From: CAYLNK01 sp964384675
GTDB lineage: Bacteria > Acidobacteriota > Thermoanaerobaculia > UBA5066
Assembly (NCBI GenBank): GCA_964384675.1
Contig: CAYLNK010000008.1
Coordinates: 1 to 49,146, forward strand
Direction of reading: 5' to 3'
DNA: 49,146 bases
Position numbers and translations under genes: made by a program. Shown here piece after piece: positions 7,530 through 16,413 of the stretch. How positions within the stretch are numbered: position 1 is the stretch's first letter; each line of letters opens with the position of its first letter. The notes below the pieces were generated by a model. It searched no databases and had not been told where the DNA came from. It saw only the letters and a program-made list of their open reading frames with translations.

Positions 7530-8000
7530 ATGAGCCTGACGAGGTGGGAGCCCCAGCTGACCCGCTGGGAGCCGTTTCAGATGATGGACGAGATGGCACG
7601 CGACATGGGCCGTCTCCTGGGCCCGCGCTGGTTCCGGCCGTTCGACCGTGAGGAGAGCCTGACGGTCGCCGACTGGTCACCAGCGGTCGACATCCAGGAG
7701 ACCGATCAGGAGTACCTGGTCAAGGCCGAGCTGCCCGAGGTGAAGAGAGAGGACGTGAAGGTCACCATCGAGGACGGCATCCTCTCGCTGGTCGGGGAGC
7801 GCAGGGCCGAGAAGGAGGAGAAGGGCAAGAAGCTCCATCGCGTGGAACGCTTCTACGGGACCTTCCAGCGCACCTTCACCGTCCCGCCCGACGCCGAGGA
7901 GGCGAAAGTCACGGCGGAGTTCAAGGAGGGCGTGCTGTACGTGCACATCCCCAAGGGGGAGAAGGCGAAACCGAAGGCGATCGAGGTGAAGCCGACGTAG
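7530..8000 (+). CDS. Hsp20 / alpha-crystallin small heat shock protein
   Basis: A 156-residue ATP-independent chaperone that holds unfolding proteins in the cytoplasm. The alpha-crystallin domain spans about 48-140, starting at WSPAVDIQETDQEYLVKAEL and including GILSLVGER and the conserved FKEGVLYVHIPK (A-x-x-x-x-G-V-L motif). The C-terminal tail has a V-K-P pattern rather than a clear I-x-I/V anchor. A strong ribosome site (AAAGGAGG) precedes the ATG. It is a single-gene unit with a good intrinsic terminator just downstream. No CIRCE element was recognised in the 152-base upstream spacer. Confidence 0.95.
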   Translation: MSLTRWEPQLTRWEPFQMMDEMARDMGRLLGPRWFRPFDREESLTVADWSPAVDIQETDQEYLVKAELPEVKREDVKVTIEDGILSLVGERRAEKEEKGKKLHRVERFYGTFQRTFTVPPDAEEAKVTAEFKEGVLYVHIPKGEKAKPKAIEVKPT

Positions 8001-8034
8001 TCGTACGGGCGGCGCTCGAGCCTCGGATTCCCGA

Positions 8035-8071
8035 GCCGGGTCGGAGAGCCAAGCTCCGGCCCGGCGTTTTT
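8035..8071 (+). terminator. Intrinsic terminator of the Hsp20 gene
   Basis: A 12-bp stem (8035-8046 with 8054-8065, one G-U pair), loop AGCCAAG, followed by GTTTTT. This is a textbook rho-independent terminator 35 bases after the Hsp20 stop. Confidence 0.9.
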
Positions 8072-8097
8072 CCGTGCGGGCACGCGCGAGGGGGAAT

Positions 8098-8122
8098 GGC
8101 ACCCGGCGCGGCGCCGGGTGCC
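8098..8122 (-). terminator. Hairpin ending the usp-nifJ-DHOD-like operon
   Basis: An 11-bp perfect GC stem (8098-8108 with 8112-8122) with a 3-base loop lies 7 bases beyond the stop of the DHOD-like gene. It has no long T tract, so termination may be partial or the stem may protect the 3' end. Confidence 0.6.
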
Positions 8123-8129
8123 TCCGACC

Positions 8130-9149
8130 TCACATCCGCCAGTCGGTCTCCTCGACCTCGGGGCGCCATCCGTGCAGGACCCGCATGTAGTTCGCGCGCT
8201 CGAACGCGCCCGGGTCCGGGCAGGTCTGCAGGCTCAGGCAGCCGCGCAGCGCCGAGACCGAGGCGTACTCGTGCTCCTCCATCCACTCGGCGAGGCCCTT
8301 CCGGAGCTGGGCCAGGTGGGACGGTCCGTGCCTCAGGAGCGCGGACACGACCTGGACGGTGTCGGCTCCCGCGGCGAGCGCCTTCACGACGTCGCGCGGA
8401 CCGTGGACGCCGCCGCTCGCCGAGAGCGAGGCCTGAACGCGGCCGCAGAGGATGGCGAGCCAGCGGAGGCGCAGGAGGAGCTCCGACGGATCCGAGAGAT
8501 GGAGCGAGGGGATGACCTCCAGGTCCTCCGGATCGAGGTCCGGCTGGTAGAACCGATTGAAGAGGACGAGCCCTTCCACCCCGAGGTCGTCCAGCTGGCG
8601 GGCCACGTGGGCCATCGAGGAGAAGAACGGCGAGAGCTTCACGGCGACCGGGATCGTGACCTCGCGCTTCACGGCTCGGACGACGTCGCGGATCCGAGCC
8701 TCGACCGTCTCGCCGGGCACCCAGAGCGAGGCGGCCACCTGGTAGACGTTCAGCTCCAGGGCGTCGGCACCGGCCTGCTGGATGAGGCGGGCGTACTGGA
8801 CCCAGCCCGAGACCGAGGTGCCGTTCAGGGAGCCGATCACCGGCACCTTGACCGCGGCCTTGATCTTCCGGACCTGCTCGAGGTACCGGTCCGGGCCGAG
8901 CGCGTACGACTCCGGCTCGGGGAAGTAGGAGAGCGCCTCCGCGTACGAGTCGGCGTGGATCTCCATGTCGCGGATCGTGCCGAAACGCTCACGGGTGATC
9001 TGCTCCTCGAAGAGGGAGCGCATCACGATGGCGCTCGCGCCGGCGTCCTCCAGCCGCTTCACGTTGTCGAGGTCGTCGACGAGCGGGGAGGCTCCGGGCA
9101 TCAGGGGATGCGCGAGCTCGAGACCGAGGTAGCGCGTGGTCAGGTCCAT
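8130..9149 (-). CDS. Dihydroorotate-dehydrogenase-like flavoprotein
   Basis: A 339-residue FMN-binding TIM barrel of the dihydroorotate dehydrogenase-like family, commonly found beside nifJ. Patterns include the N-terminal LTTRYLGLELAHPLMPGASP, KVPVIGSLNG, ELNVYQVAAS, a KLSPFFSSM segment and SASGGVHGPRDVVKALAAGAD at the phosphate-binding end. It is probably not a pyrimidine enzyme; its true substrate is unknown, and the fixed position 1 base after nifJ suggests a redox role with pyruvate:ferredoxin oxidoreductase. It is the last gene of the usp-nifJ-DHOD-like minus-strand operon and a GC hairpin follows it. Confidence 0.85.
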   Translation of the reverse strand: MDLTTRYLGLELAHPLMPGASPLVDDLDNVKRLEDAGASAIVMRSLFEEQITRERFGTIRDMEIHADSYAEALSYFPEPESYALGPDRYLEQVRKIKAAVKVPVIGSLNGTSVSGWVQYARLIQQAGADALELNVYQVAASLWVPGETVEARIRDVVRAVKREVTIPVAVKLSPFFSSMAHVARQLDDLGVEGLVLFNRFYQPDLDPEDLEVIPSLHLSDPSELLLRLRWLAILCGRVQASLSASGGVHGPRDVVKALAAGADTVQVVSALLRHGPSHLAQLRKGLAEWMEEHEYASVSALRGCLSLQTCPDPGAFERANYMRVLHGWRPEVEETDWRM

Positions 9150-9150
9150 G

Positions 9151-12100
9151 TCACTTCGCCTCCGGCTTCGCAGCCAACCGCCCGAGGGCGTTCAGTTTCT
9201 CCGTCGCTTCCGCGCGGGCCGTGCTCAGGAGCATCCGGAACCGGTCCGGGTCCCGCTGCTCGACCATCCGGAACCGGGTCTCGTTGCGCATGAAGACACC
9301 GATGTCCTCCTTCACCGGGCCGGAGTCCAGGATCAGCGTCCCTTCCTCGGGGGTGCGGCGGGGGTCGAAGCGGTAGAGCGGCCAGTACCCGGACGCGACC
9401 GCCTTCTGCTGCTGTGAGAGCTGCTGGGCCATGTCGTAGCCGTGGGCGATGCAGGGGCTGTACGCGATGATGATGGAGGGGCCGGGGAAGGCCTCGGCCT
9501 CGAGGAAGGCCTTGACCGTCTGGACGTCCTTGGTGCCCGCCCCGAAGGCGACGCGGGCGACGTAGGCGCCGCCATAGGCCATCGCCATCAGGCCCAGGTC
9601 CTTCTTGGGGATCGCCTTGCCTGCGATCGCGAACTTCGCGGAAGCGGCCCGGGGCGTCGCCTTCGACTGCTGGCCGCCGGTGTTGGAGTAGACCTCGGTG
9701 TCGAGGACCAGGATGTTCACGTCCTCCCCGAGCGAGAGCACGTGGTCGAGGCCGCCATAGCCGATGTCGTAGGCCCAGCCGTCGCCGCCCACGATCCAGA
9801 CGCTCTTGTGGACGAGGTCGTCGGCCAGGACGGCCAGGGTCCGCGAGTAGCCGGTGTCGATGGAGCCGAGGCGCCTCTTGAGCTCGGCGACCCGGGCGCG
9901 CTGCGCTCCCACCTCGACCTCGGTGCGGCCCGACGTGCCGGCGAGGAGCTCGTCGGCGAGGACGCCGCCGAGCGGAGCGGAGAGCTTGGTCACCAGGTCG
10001 CGGGCCACGTCGCGCCGCTTGTCGAGCGCCAGCCGGAACCCGAGCCCGAACTCGGCATTGTCCTCGAAGAGCGAGTTGGCCCAGGCCGGGCCGCGCCCGT
10101 CGCGGTTGGTGGTGTACGGCGTGGTCGGCAGGTTGCCGCCGTAGATCGACGAGCAGCCTGTGGCGTTCGCGATCAGGGCTCGGTCGCCGAAGAGCTGCGT
10201 CATCAGCTTGATGTACGGCGTCTCGCCGCAGCCGGAGCAGGCGCCCGAGTACTCGAACAGCGGCTCCAGGAACTGGGTCCCCTTGACGTCCATCCGGAGC
10301 GCGGTGCGGTCTGGCTGGGGGAGCGCCAGGAAGAACTCGTAGTTGGCGCGCTCGGCCTCGCGGAGCGGCGCCTGCGGCGCCATGTCGAGCGCCTTGTGGC
10401 GCGGGTTCGAGCGGTCCTTGGCCGGGCAGACGACCCGGCAGAGCGTGCAGCCGGTGCAGTCCTCGGCGGCGACCTGGATCGTGAACGGCATCCCCTTGAA
10501 GTCGTCCGCCTTGTACGGGACCGACTTGAAGGTCGGCGGCGCGCCGGCGAGGCTGGCCTCGGGGTAGACGTTGGCGCGGATCGCCGCGTGCGGGCAGACC
10601 ATCGTGCACTTGTTGCACTGGATGCAGAGGGCCGCGTCCCACACCGGGATCTCGGCGGCGATGTTCCGCTTCTCCCACTTCGCCGTGCCCATCGGCCAGG
10701 TACCGTCCGGCGGGAAGGCGCTGACCGGGAGGAGGTCGCCTTTGCCGGCGAGCAGCACCGCCGTGACCCGCTTCACGAAGTCGGGCGCCTTGTCCGAGAC
10801 CACCGGCGGCCGCGGATGCCCGTCCGCCACGAGGTCCCGGGTCGGGACCGTCTCGAGGCGGGCCAGCGCCGCGTCCACGGCGGCGACGTTCTTCTCGACC
10901 TCGGCCTCGCCGCGCTTGCCGTAGGCGACCCGGATCGAGTCCTTGATCTTGGCGATCGCCTGCTCCTCGGGGAGGAGCCCGGAGAGCGCGAAGAAGCAAG
11001 TCTGCATGATGGTGTTGATGCGGCCGCCCAGGCCCACCTCGCGAGCGAGGCCGTAGGCGTCGATCACGTAGAACTTGAGCTTCTTGTCGAGGATCTGCTG
11101 CTGCATCTCGCGCGGCAGCTGGCCCCACACCTCCCCGGCCCCGTACGCCGAGTTCAGGAGGAACGTCCCGCCCGGTGCGGCCGCCTCGAGCATGTCGTAC
11201 TGATCGAGGAGGCTGGACTGATGGCACGCCACGAACGACGCGCGGTCGAGGAGGTAGGCGGCGTGAATGGGGCGGGGGCCGAAGCGCAGGTGCGAGACGG
11301 TGACCGAGCCGGACTTCTTCGAGTCGTAGACGAAGTAGCCCTGCGCGTGGAGGGCCGTCCCCTCGGACAGGATCTTGATGGTGCTCTTGTTCGCGCTGAC
11401 GGTGCCGTCGGCGCCGAGGCCGAAGAAGAGGGCGCCGGTCGCTCCGGTCGTGTCGAGGTCGAACAGATCGTCGAGCGCGAGAGACAGGTGCGTCACGTCG
11501 TCGACGATCCCCACGGTGAAGCGGCGCCGCGGCTTCTCCTTCGAGATCTCGTCGAGGACGGCCTTCACCATGCGCGGAGTGAACTCCTTGGAGGAGAGGC
11601 CGTACCGTCCGCCGACGACGCGGCCCGGGAGCGGCAGGTCCGTCCGGCCGTTCGCGCGGCCCTCATCGAGCGCGGCCAGGACGTCGAGGAGGAGCGGCTC
11701 GGCGGGGGCGCCGGGCTCCTTGGTCCGGTCGAGGACCGCGATGGAGCGGACCGTGGACGGGAGGGCGGCGAGGAACCGCTCCACCGGGAAGGGCCGGTAG
11801 AGGCGGACGGTGAGCGCTCCGACCTTCTCTCCCCGCTCTGCCAGCGACCTCACGGTCTCGGCCGCGGTCTCGGCTCCCGATCCCATGAGGACGACCACAC
11901 GGTCGGCGTCGGCAGCCCCTTCGTACTCGACCAGACGGTAGCGGCGGCCCGTGCGCGCCGCGAAGCGCTCGAGCGTCTCCTCGACGATGCCGGTGACCGC
12001 CTCGTGGAACGGGTTGCACGCCTCACGGGCCTGGAAGAACGCATCCGGGTTCTGGGCCGTGCCGCGCAGGACCGGACGGTCGGGGCTGAGCGAGCGGCCC

Positions 12101-12711
12101 CGGTGCCCCGAAACGGCTCCGTCGTCGATCAGGGACCGGAGGTCGTCGTCGGAGAGGGGCGTCACCTCGTTCAGCTCGTGCGAGGTCCGGAAGCCGTCGA
12201 AGAAATGGAGGAAGGGCACCCGCGACGCGAGAGTCGCCATCTGGGCCACGCACGCCATGTCGTGCGCCTCCTGGACGGACGCCGCCGCGATCATGGCAAA
12301 GCCGGTCTGGCGGCACGCCATGACGTCGGAGTGGTCGCCGAAGATCGAGAGCGCGTGCGTCGCGACCGAGCGGGCCGCCACGTGCATCGTGAACGGCAGC
12401 AGCTCTCCGGCGATCTTGTACATGTTCGGGATCATCAGGAGGAGGCCCTGGGACGCCGTGAAGGTGCTCGCCAGCGAGCCGGCCTGGAGGGCTCCGTGCA
12501 CCGCGCCGGCAGCGCCGGCCTCGGACTGCATCTCGACGACGCGCGGGATGGTGCCCCAGATGTTCGCCTTGTCCTTGGCGGCCCACTCGTCGGCCAGCTC
12601 GCCCATGGTGGACGACGGCGTGATCGGGTAGATCGCGAGGACCTCGTTCGTCCGGTAGGCGACCGATGCCGCCGCGGTGTTGCCGTCCCAGACCTCGGTC
12701 TTGGTCCCCAT
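9151..12711 (-). CDS. nifJ: Pyruvate:ferredoxin (flavodoxin) oxidoreductase
   Basis: A 1186-residue single-chain enzyme that oxidises pyruvate with CoA to acetyl-CoA and CO2, passing electrons to ferredoxin or flavodoxin. All domains are in order: N-terminal pyrimidine-binding domain (YPITPSSTMGE, EMQSEAGAAGAVHG), gamma domain with GLGADGTVSANKSTIKI (about 430-630), two [4Fe-4S] motifs CIQCNKCTMVCP and CTGCTLCRVVCP (about 690-760), the extra cluster cysteines GACSGCGETP, and the TPP site GGDGWAYDIGYGGLDH with EVYSNTGGQQS. Full length and apparently intact. It starts 3 bases after the usp stop with an AAGGGGTGA ribosome site and is followed directly by the DHOD-like gene. Confidence 0.97.
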   Translation of the reverse strand: MGTKTEVWDGNTAAASVAYRTNEVLAIYPITPSSTMGELADEWAAKDKANIWGTIPRVVEMQSEAGAAGAVHGALQAGSLASTFTASQGLLLMIPNMYKIAGELLPFTMHVAARSVATHALSIFGDHSDVMACRQTGFAMIAAASVQEAHDMACVAQMATLASRVPFLHFFDGFRTSHELNEVTPLSDDDLRSLIDDGAVSGHRGRSLSPDRPVLRGTAQNPDAFFQAREACNPFHEAVTGIVEETLERFAARTGRRYRLVEYEGAADADRVVVLMGSGAETAAETVRSLAERGEKVGALTVRLYRPFPVERFLAALPSTVRSIAVLDRTKEPGAPAEPLLLDVLAALDEGRANGRTDLPLPGRVVGGRYGLSSKEFTPRMVKAVLDEISKEKPRRRFTVGIVDDVTHLSLALDDLFDLDTTGATGALFFGLGADGTVSANKSTIKILSEGTALHAQGYFVYDSKKSGSVTVSHLRFGPRPIHAAYLLDRASFVACHQSSLLDQYDMLEAAAPGGTFLLNSAYGAGEVWGQLPREMQQQILDKKLKFYVIDAYGLAREVGLGGRINTIMQTCFFALSGLLPEEQAIAKIKDSIRVAYGKRGEAEVEKNVAAVDAALARLETVPTRDLVADGHPRPPVVSDKAPDFVKRVTAVLLAGKGDLLPVSAFPPDGTWPMGTAKWEKRNIAAEIPVWDAALCIQCNKCTMVCPHAAIRANVYPEASLAGAPPTFKSVPYKADDFKGMPFTIQVAAEDCTGCTLCRVVCPAKDRSNPRHKALDMAPQAPLREAERANYEFFLALPQPDRTALRMDVKGTQFLEPLFEYSGACSGCGETPYIKLMTQLFGDRALIANATGCSSIYGGNLPTTPYTTNRDGRGPAWANSLFEDNAEFGLGFRLALDKRRDVARDLVTKLSAPLGGVLADELLAGTSGRTEVEVGAQRARVAELKRRLGSIDTGYSRTLAVLADDLVHKSVWIVGGDGWAYDIGYGGLDHVLSLGEDVNILVLDTEVYSNTGGQQSKATPRAASAKFAIAGKAIPKKDLGLMAMAYGGAYVARVAFGAGTKDVQTVKAFLEAEAFPGPSIIIAYSPCIAHGYDMAQQLSQQQKAVASGYWPLYRFDPRRTPEEGTLILDSGPVKEDIGVFMRNETRFRMVEQRDPDRFRMLLSTARAEATEKLNALGRLAAKPEAK

Positions 12712-12714
12712 CGT

Positions 12715-13623
12715 TCACCCCTTCACGGTCATCACGGGCACGTCGGCGTGCCGGACGACCTGGTTCGTGGTCGAGCCGAATACCAGGAGGTCGATCGGGC
12801 TGCGCGCCGTGACCCCCATCACGATGATGCTGGCGCCGTGGCCCTTCACGGCGTCGAGGACGGCGCGCCAGGCCTTCCCGCCGGTGATCACCTCGTCGGT
12901 CGGGACGTTGCGCCGGACCTCCTCGGGAACCAGCGCGTGCAGGCCCTCCGCGGCCTTCTGCGTGACCATGCGCCGGTACTCCGGGATGTTGAAGTGCCCG
13001 AGCTCGTCCGGCTCGGGGCCGTCGGGGAACTGCTCGACGGCGTGGAGCACCACGAGCCGGGCCTTGGAAGCGCCCGCGATCGAGGCCGCGGTCTCGATCG
13101 CCTTCGCCGAGACGGGCGAGAGGTCCACGGGGCAGAGGACCGTCCCGAAGGGGGAGCCGTGCGTCCCCGGCGCGAGCTGGCGCGGGACCGTCAGCACCGG
13201 GCACCCTGCCCGGCGCAGGACCTTCTCGGCGACGGAGCCGAGCACGAGCCGCTCGAAGCCGGACAGACCGTGGGTCCCGAGGACGACCATCAGGACGCCG
13301 AGCGCCTCGGCCCGCTCCACGATCTTCCCCGCCGGGTCGCCCTCGGCGATCTCGACGTCGTCGAGCACCCACTCCTGGGCGGCCCGCCTGGCGAAGTCGC
13401 GGGCGCTGGCCAGCACCTTCTCCTTCGTGTCCGCCGGGATCGGTACGAGGTACGGCGTGAGGGCGGTCCAGGGGGGAACGGCCGACGTCACCGGATCGGG
13501 CAGGACGTGCAGCACGCGGACCTGGGCGCCGTAGAGCCGCGCCAACGCGACCGCAGCGTCCAGCGCGGCCGCGGACGCTTCGGAGAAGTCGATCGGGCAG
13601 AGGATCCTGCGTGGTGGTTGCAT
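12715..13623 (-). CDS. Tandem-domain universal stress protein
   Basis: A 302-residue cytoplasmic protein of two UspA domains. Domain 1 (about 4-150) starts RRILCPIDFSEAS and has the nucleotide motif GTHGLSGFERLVLGSVAEKV; domain 2 (about 158-302) starts GTVLCPVDLSPVS and ends in GVTARSPIDLLVFGSTTNQV. Both have G-x2-G-x9-GS-type motifs of the ATP-binding subclass, the second with an R-S in place of the first G. It is the first gene of the usp-nifJ-DHOD-like operon, suggesting induction under anaerobic or energy-limited conditions. A degenerate FNR-like half site lies about 44 bases upstream. Confidence 0.92.
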   Translation of the reverse strand: MQPPRRILCPIDFSEASAAALDAAVALARLYGAQVRVLHVLPDPVTSAVPPWTALTPYLVPIPADTKEKVLASARDFARRAAQEWVLDDVEIAEGDPAGKIVERAEALGVLMVVLGTHGLSGFERLVLGSVAEKVLRRAGCPVLTVPRQLAPGTHGSPFGTVLCPVDLSPVSAKAIETAASIAGASKARLVVLHAVEQFPDGPEPDELGHFNIPEYRRMVTQKAAEGLHALVPEEVRRNVPTDEVITGGKAWRAVLDAVKGHGASIIVMGVTARSPIDLLVFGSTTNQVVRHADVPVMTVKG

Positions 13624-13660
13624 CGCCGGGAACGTAGCTTCCTTGAGGGGTTTGCAGCCA

Positions 13661-13672
13661 TGATGCAGGCGT
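13661..13672. promoter_or_regulatory. Possible FNR-like half site, usp-nifJ / CoA-transferase divergent region
   Basis: TGAT-GCAG-GCGT sits in the 98-base divergent region between usp-nifJ and the acetyl-CoA hydrolase gene. Only one half matches the FNR core. The position (44 and 55 bases from the two start codons) is compatible with regulation of either operon, but the match alone is weak. Confidence 0.3.
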
Positions 13673-13721
13673 CTCAGAGATCGGAAACCGGCCTCGGTGG
13701 AGCCTCATGCGGGAGGAAGAG

Positions 13722-15059
13722 ATGTCGATGGACTGGGTGGTGCGATTCGCCGACAAGCTCGCGACGGCCAGGGAAGCGGTCCAGGCGATCCCGGCCGGAA
13801 CGCGGATCCTGATCGGCTCCGGCGCGGGGATTCCGAGCCGGCTCGTCAACGCGATGGTGGAGCACGGGACACATCTCCAGGGGAACGACGTCGTTCACCT
13901 CATGACGCTCGGCCCGGCTCCGTACGTGGCGCCTCACCTGGAGGGCCGGTTCCGGCACACGGCCTTCTTCATCGGGGCGAACGTGCGCTCCGCCGTGCAC
14001 GAGGGGAGGGCCGACTTCATGCCGGTCTTCCTGTCGGAGATCCCGGAGCTGATCCAGTCGGGACGGGTGAAGGTGGACGTGGCGCTCGTTCAGGTGAGCC
14101 CGCCCGACCGGCACGGGCAGGTCAGCCTGGGCGTCTCGGTCGACATCGTGCGCGCCGCCGTGGACAACGCGAGCCTGATCCTGGCCGAGGTGAACCCGAA
14201 GATGCCGCGCACGCACGGCGACTCCTTCCTCCACGTCGACCGGATCGCGAGGCTCGTGCCCGTGGACGATCCCATCCCCGAGCTCACCAGCGAGCCCGCG
14301 GACGACGTCACCAGCGAGATCGGCCGGAACGTCGCCTCCCTGATCGTCGACGGCTCCACGCTCCAGATGGGGATCGGGAAGATCCCGGACGCCGTGCTCG
14401 CGTCGCTCTTCGACCGGCACCACCTCGGGGTCCATACCGAGATGCTGTCGGACGGGGTCATGCGGCTCGCCGAGGCCGGCGTCATCGACGGCTCGAAGAA
14501 GACGCTCCTCCCCGGGAAGCTGGTGACCTCGTTCCTCATGGGAAGCCGCGCGCTGTACGACTGGGTGGACGACAACCCGCTGATCGAGATGCGGTCCACG
14601 CGCTTCACGAACGACCCGTTCACCATCGCGCGCAACGACCGGATGGTGGCGATCAACGCGGCGCTCGCGGTGGATCTCACCGGGCAGGTGGCCGCCGACA
14701 CGCTGATGGGCCGCTTCTTCTCCGGCATCGGCGGCCAGGTCGACTTCATTCGCGGCGCGGCGCGCAGCCGCGGCGGGCGGCCGATCATCGCCCTCCCCTC
14801 GACGGCCAAGGACGGAGCGGTGAGCCGCATCCAGCCGGCGCTCGGCGAGGGGGCCGGGATCGTCACGAGCCGGGGCGACGTCCACTACGTCGTCACCGAG
14901 TACGGTGTCGCGGACCTGTGGGGCAAGAACATCCGGGAGCGCGCCAACGCCCTGATCGGAATCGCCCACCCGACGTTCCGCTCCGAGCTCCTGGCGTCGG
15001 CCCGCGATCGCCGGTACGTCTTCGTCCGCGACGAGTCTCCAGCGCCGGCCCCCTCGTGA
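13722..15059 (+). CDS. Acetyl-CoA hydrolase / 4-hydroxybutyrate CoA-transferase family protein
   Basis: A 445-residue class I CoA-transferase that either moves CoA between acetate and another acid (4-hydroxybutyrate, butyrate, succinate) or hydrolyses acetyl-CoA. The catalytic glutamate is in GVHTEMLSDG (about residue 240); the CoA-site glycines are in MGIGKIPDAV. N-terminal (about 10-180) and C-terminal (about 250-430) halves are both complete. The ATG at 13722 is preferred over 13707 because GGGAGGAAG sits 5 bases before it. The next gene overlaps it by GTGA. Divergence from usp-nifJ suggests it takes PFOR-made acetyl-CoA towards acetate, but the acyl partner is not visible. Confidence 0.9.
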   Translation: MSMDWVVRFADKLATAREAVQAIPAGTRILIGSGAGIPSRLVNAMVEHGTHLQGNDVVHLMTLGPAPYVAPHLEGRFRHTAFFIGANVRSAVHEGRADFMPVFLSEIPELIQSGRVKVDVALVQVSPPDRHGQVSLGVSVDIVRAAVDNASLILAEVNPKMPRTHGDSFLHVDRIARLVPVDDPIPELTSEPADDVTSEIGRNVASLIVDGSTLQMGIGKIPDAVLASLFDRHHLGVHTEMLSDGVMRLAEAGVIDGSKKTLLPGKLVTSFLMGSRALYDWVDDNPLIEMRSTRFTNDPFTIARNDRMVAINAALAVDLTGQVAADTLMGRFFSGIGGQVDFIRGAARSRGGRPIIALPSTAKDGAVSRIQPALGEGAGIVTSRGDVHYVVTEYGVADLWGKNIRERANALIGIAHPTFRSELLASARDRRYVFVRDESPAPAPS

Positions 15060-16306
15060 GCCTCCAGGAGTCGGTGCTCGATCTGGCGGTCGCGGCGCTC
15101 GGAGGCCTCGCGGTGGGAATCGAGCGCGAATGGACGGCCCGGGTCGACAACCGGGGGCCCCGCTTCGCCGGGATCCGCACCTTCCTCCTGCTCGGGCTCC
15201 TGGGCGGGCTCGGCGCCGTGCTCGCCCGGGAGGGGCACGTCGCGCTCGCGGCCGTCCTCCCGGGGGCCGGTGCGCTCCTCGCCGTGGCGGCGTACGTGGT
15301 CCGCGCCGGCTCGGGGGACGTCGACGGCACCACGGAGGTCGCGGCCATCGTCGTCCTGGCGACGGGGCTCCTGGCGGGGTCCGGTCAGCTCGTCCTGGCG
15401 AGCGGTCTCTTCGCGGCGGTCGCCCTGGTGCTGGCGGAGCGAGGACAGCTCCACGCGCTCGTCCTCCGGATCAAGTCCGAGGAGCTCCAGGCGGGCGCCA
15501 GGTTCGCGGTGCTCGCGCTCGTCGTGCTGCCGCTCCTGCCGGCTGGACCGTTCGGGCCCGAGCCGGGCGTGCGTCCTCGCGAGCTGTGGGCCCTCGTCCT
15601 CGTCTTCGCCGGCGTCAGCTTCGTGGGCGTCGTGGCCGTGCGGGCCGCGGGCCCGGGGCGCGGGTACGGCGTCGCCGGGCTCCTCGGGGGAGTCGTCTCC
15701 TCCACGGTCGCGACGCTTCAGCTGGCCCGCGAGAGCCGGTCGAGCGAAGGCTCCGGCGCCGCGCTCGGGATGGGCGTCCTCGCGGCCTGCGCCATCCTGC
15801 CGCTCCGGGTGCTCGCGCTCTGCGCGTTCCTGAACGCCGCGCTCGCGCGCGCCACGCTGAAGGTGCTGGCGATCCCGATCGCGGTCGCGGCCGGCGTGAC
15901 GGTCATCGCCTACCTCCGGACCCGGCACGGTGAAGGCGAGGTCGAGGGGCCGCGTAATCCGCTCCGTCTCGGATCCGCCGTGGCGATGGCGCTGGGGTTC
16001 CAGGCCGTGCTGTACGCCCTGAGCTTCGCCCGCTCCGAGTTCGGATCGACGGGCCTCTTCTGGTCCGGCGCGGTCCTCGGGCTGACCGACATGGACGCCC
16101 TCACCTACTCGATGGTGACCATCGCCCGGACCGACCCGGTGGTGCACGTCGCCGCCCGGGCCCTCGCGCTCGGCATCGCGTCGAACACGCTCCTCAAGGC
16201 CGCTCTCGCGGTCGTGGTCGGTCGAGGTGTCTTCAGGCGCGTCGTCGGGCTCGGGCTCGTGGGCTACGCCGCCGCGAGCGTTCTCGGGCTCGCCCTCGCG
16301 CGCTGA
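15056..16306 (+). CDS. MgtC/DUF4010-type membrane protein
   Basis: A 416-residue membrane protein with about 11-12 hydrophobic segments. The N-terminal part (about 1-140) contains GGLAVGIEREW and FAGIRTFLLLGLLGGLGA, signatures of the MgtC/SapB region of DUF4010 proteins; the C-terminal part (about 190-410) has GLLGGVVSSTVATLQLARES and FWSGAVLGLTDMDALTYSM, typical of the DUF4010 half. Function is unproven; an ion or small-solute transport role is usually assumed. The GTG at 15056 overlaps the previous stop (GTGA), so translation is coupled to the CoA-transferase gene. Confidence 0.85.
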   Translation: MSLQESVLDLAVAALGGLAVGIEREWTARVDNRGPRFAGIRTFLLLGLLGGLGAVLAREGHVALAAVLPGAGALLAVAAYVVRAGSGDVDGTTEVAAIVVLATGLLAGSGQLVLASGLFAAVALVLAERGQLHALVLRIKSEELQAGARFAVLALVVLPLLPAGPFGPEPGVRPRELWALVLVFAGVSFVGVVAVRAAGPGRGYGVAGLLGGVVSSTVATLQLARESRSSEGSGAALGMGVLAACAILPLRVLALCAFLNAALARATLKVLAIPIAVAAGVTVIAYLRTRHGEGEVEGPRNPLRLGSAVAMALGFQAVLYALSFARSEFGSTGLFWSGAVLGLTDMDALTYSMVTIARTDPVVHVAARALALGIASNTLLKAALAVVVGRGVFRRVVGLGLVGYAAASVLGLALAR

Positions 16307-16316
16307 GCCCGGCAGA

Positions 16317-16337
16317 TTGATGCAGCTGGCCTATGGT
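16317..16337 (+). promoter_or_regulatory. Conserved 21-bp element upstream of the first OmcA/MtrC gene
   Basis: TTGATGCAGCT, then GCC and AT-(G/A)-GT at fixed spacing, begins 97 bases before the first OmcA/MtrC start. The same element with only three changes lies at 21601-21621, 108 bases before the second, although the rest of the two upstream regions has diverged. The first half resembles an FNR half site (TTGAT-N4); no good second half is present. Its role as promoter or operator is inference. Confidence 0.45.
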
Positions 16338-16413
16338 CCGCAGGTCGCCCCGGAGCCAACCTAGGCCAGCACTCGGACCAGCGGTTTCGCGGGTCTGGAA
16401 GGGGGATCGGGAC

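Noticed and set aside
16317..16337. Sigma-54 promoter in the shared element
   Set aside because: The GG and GC elements with the required 10-base spacing are not present in either copy.
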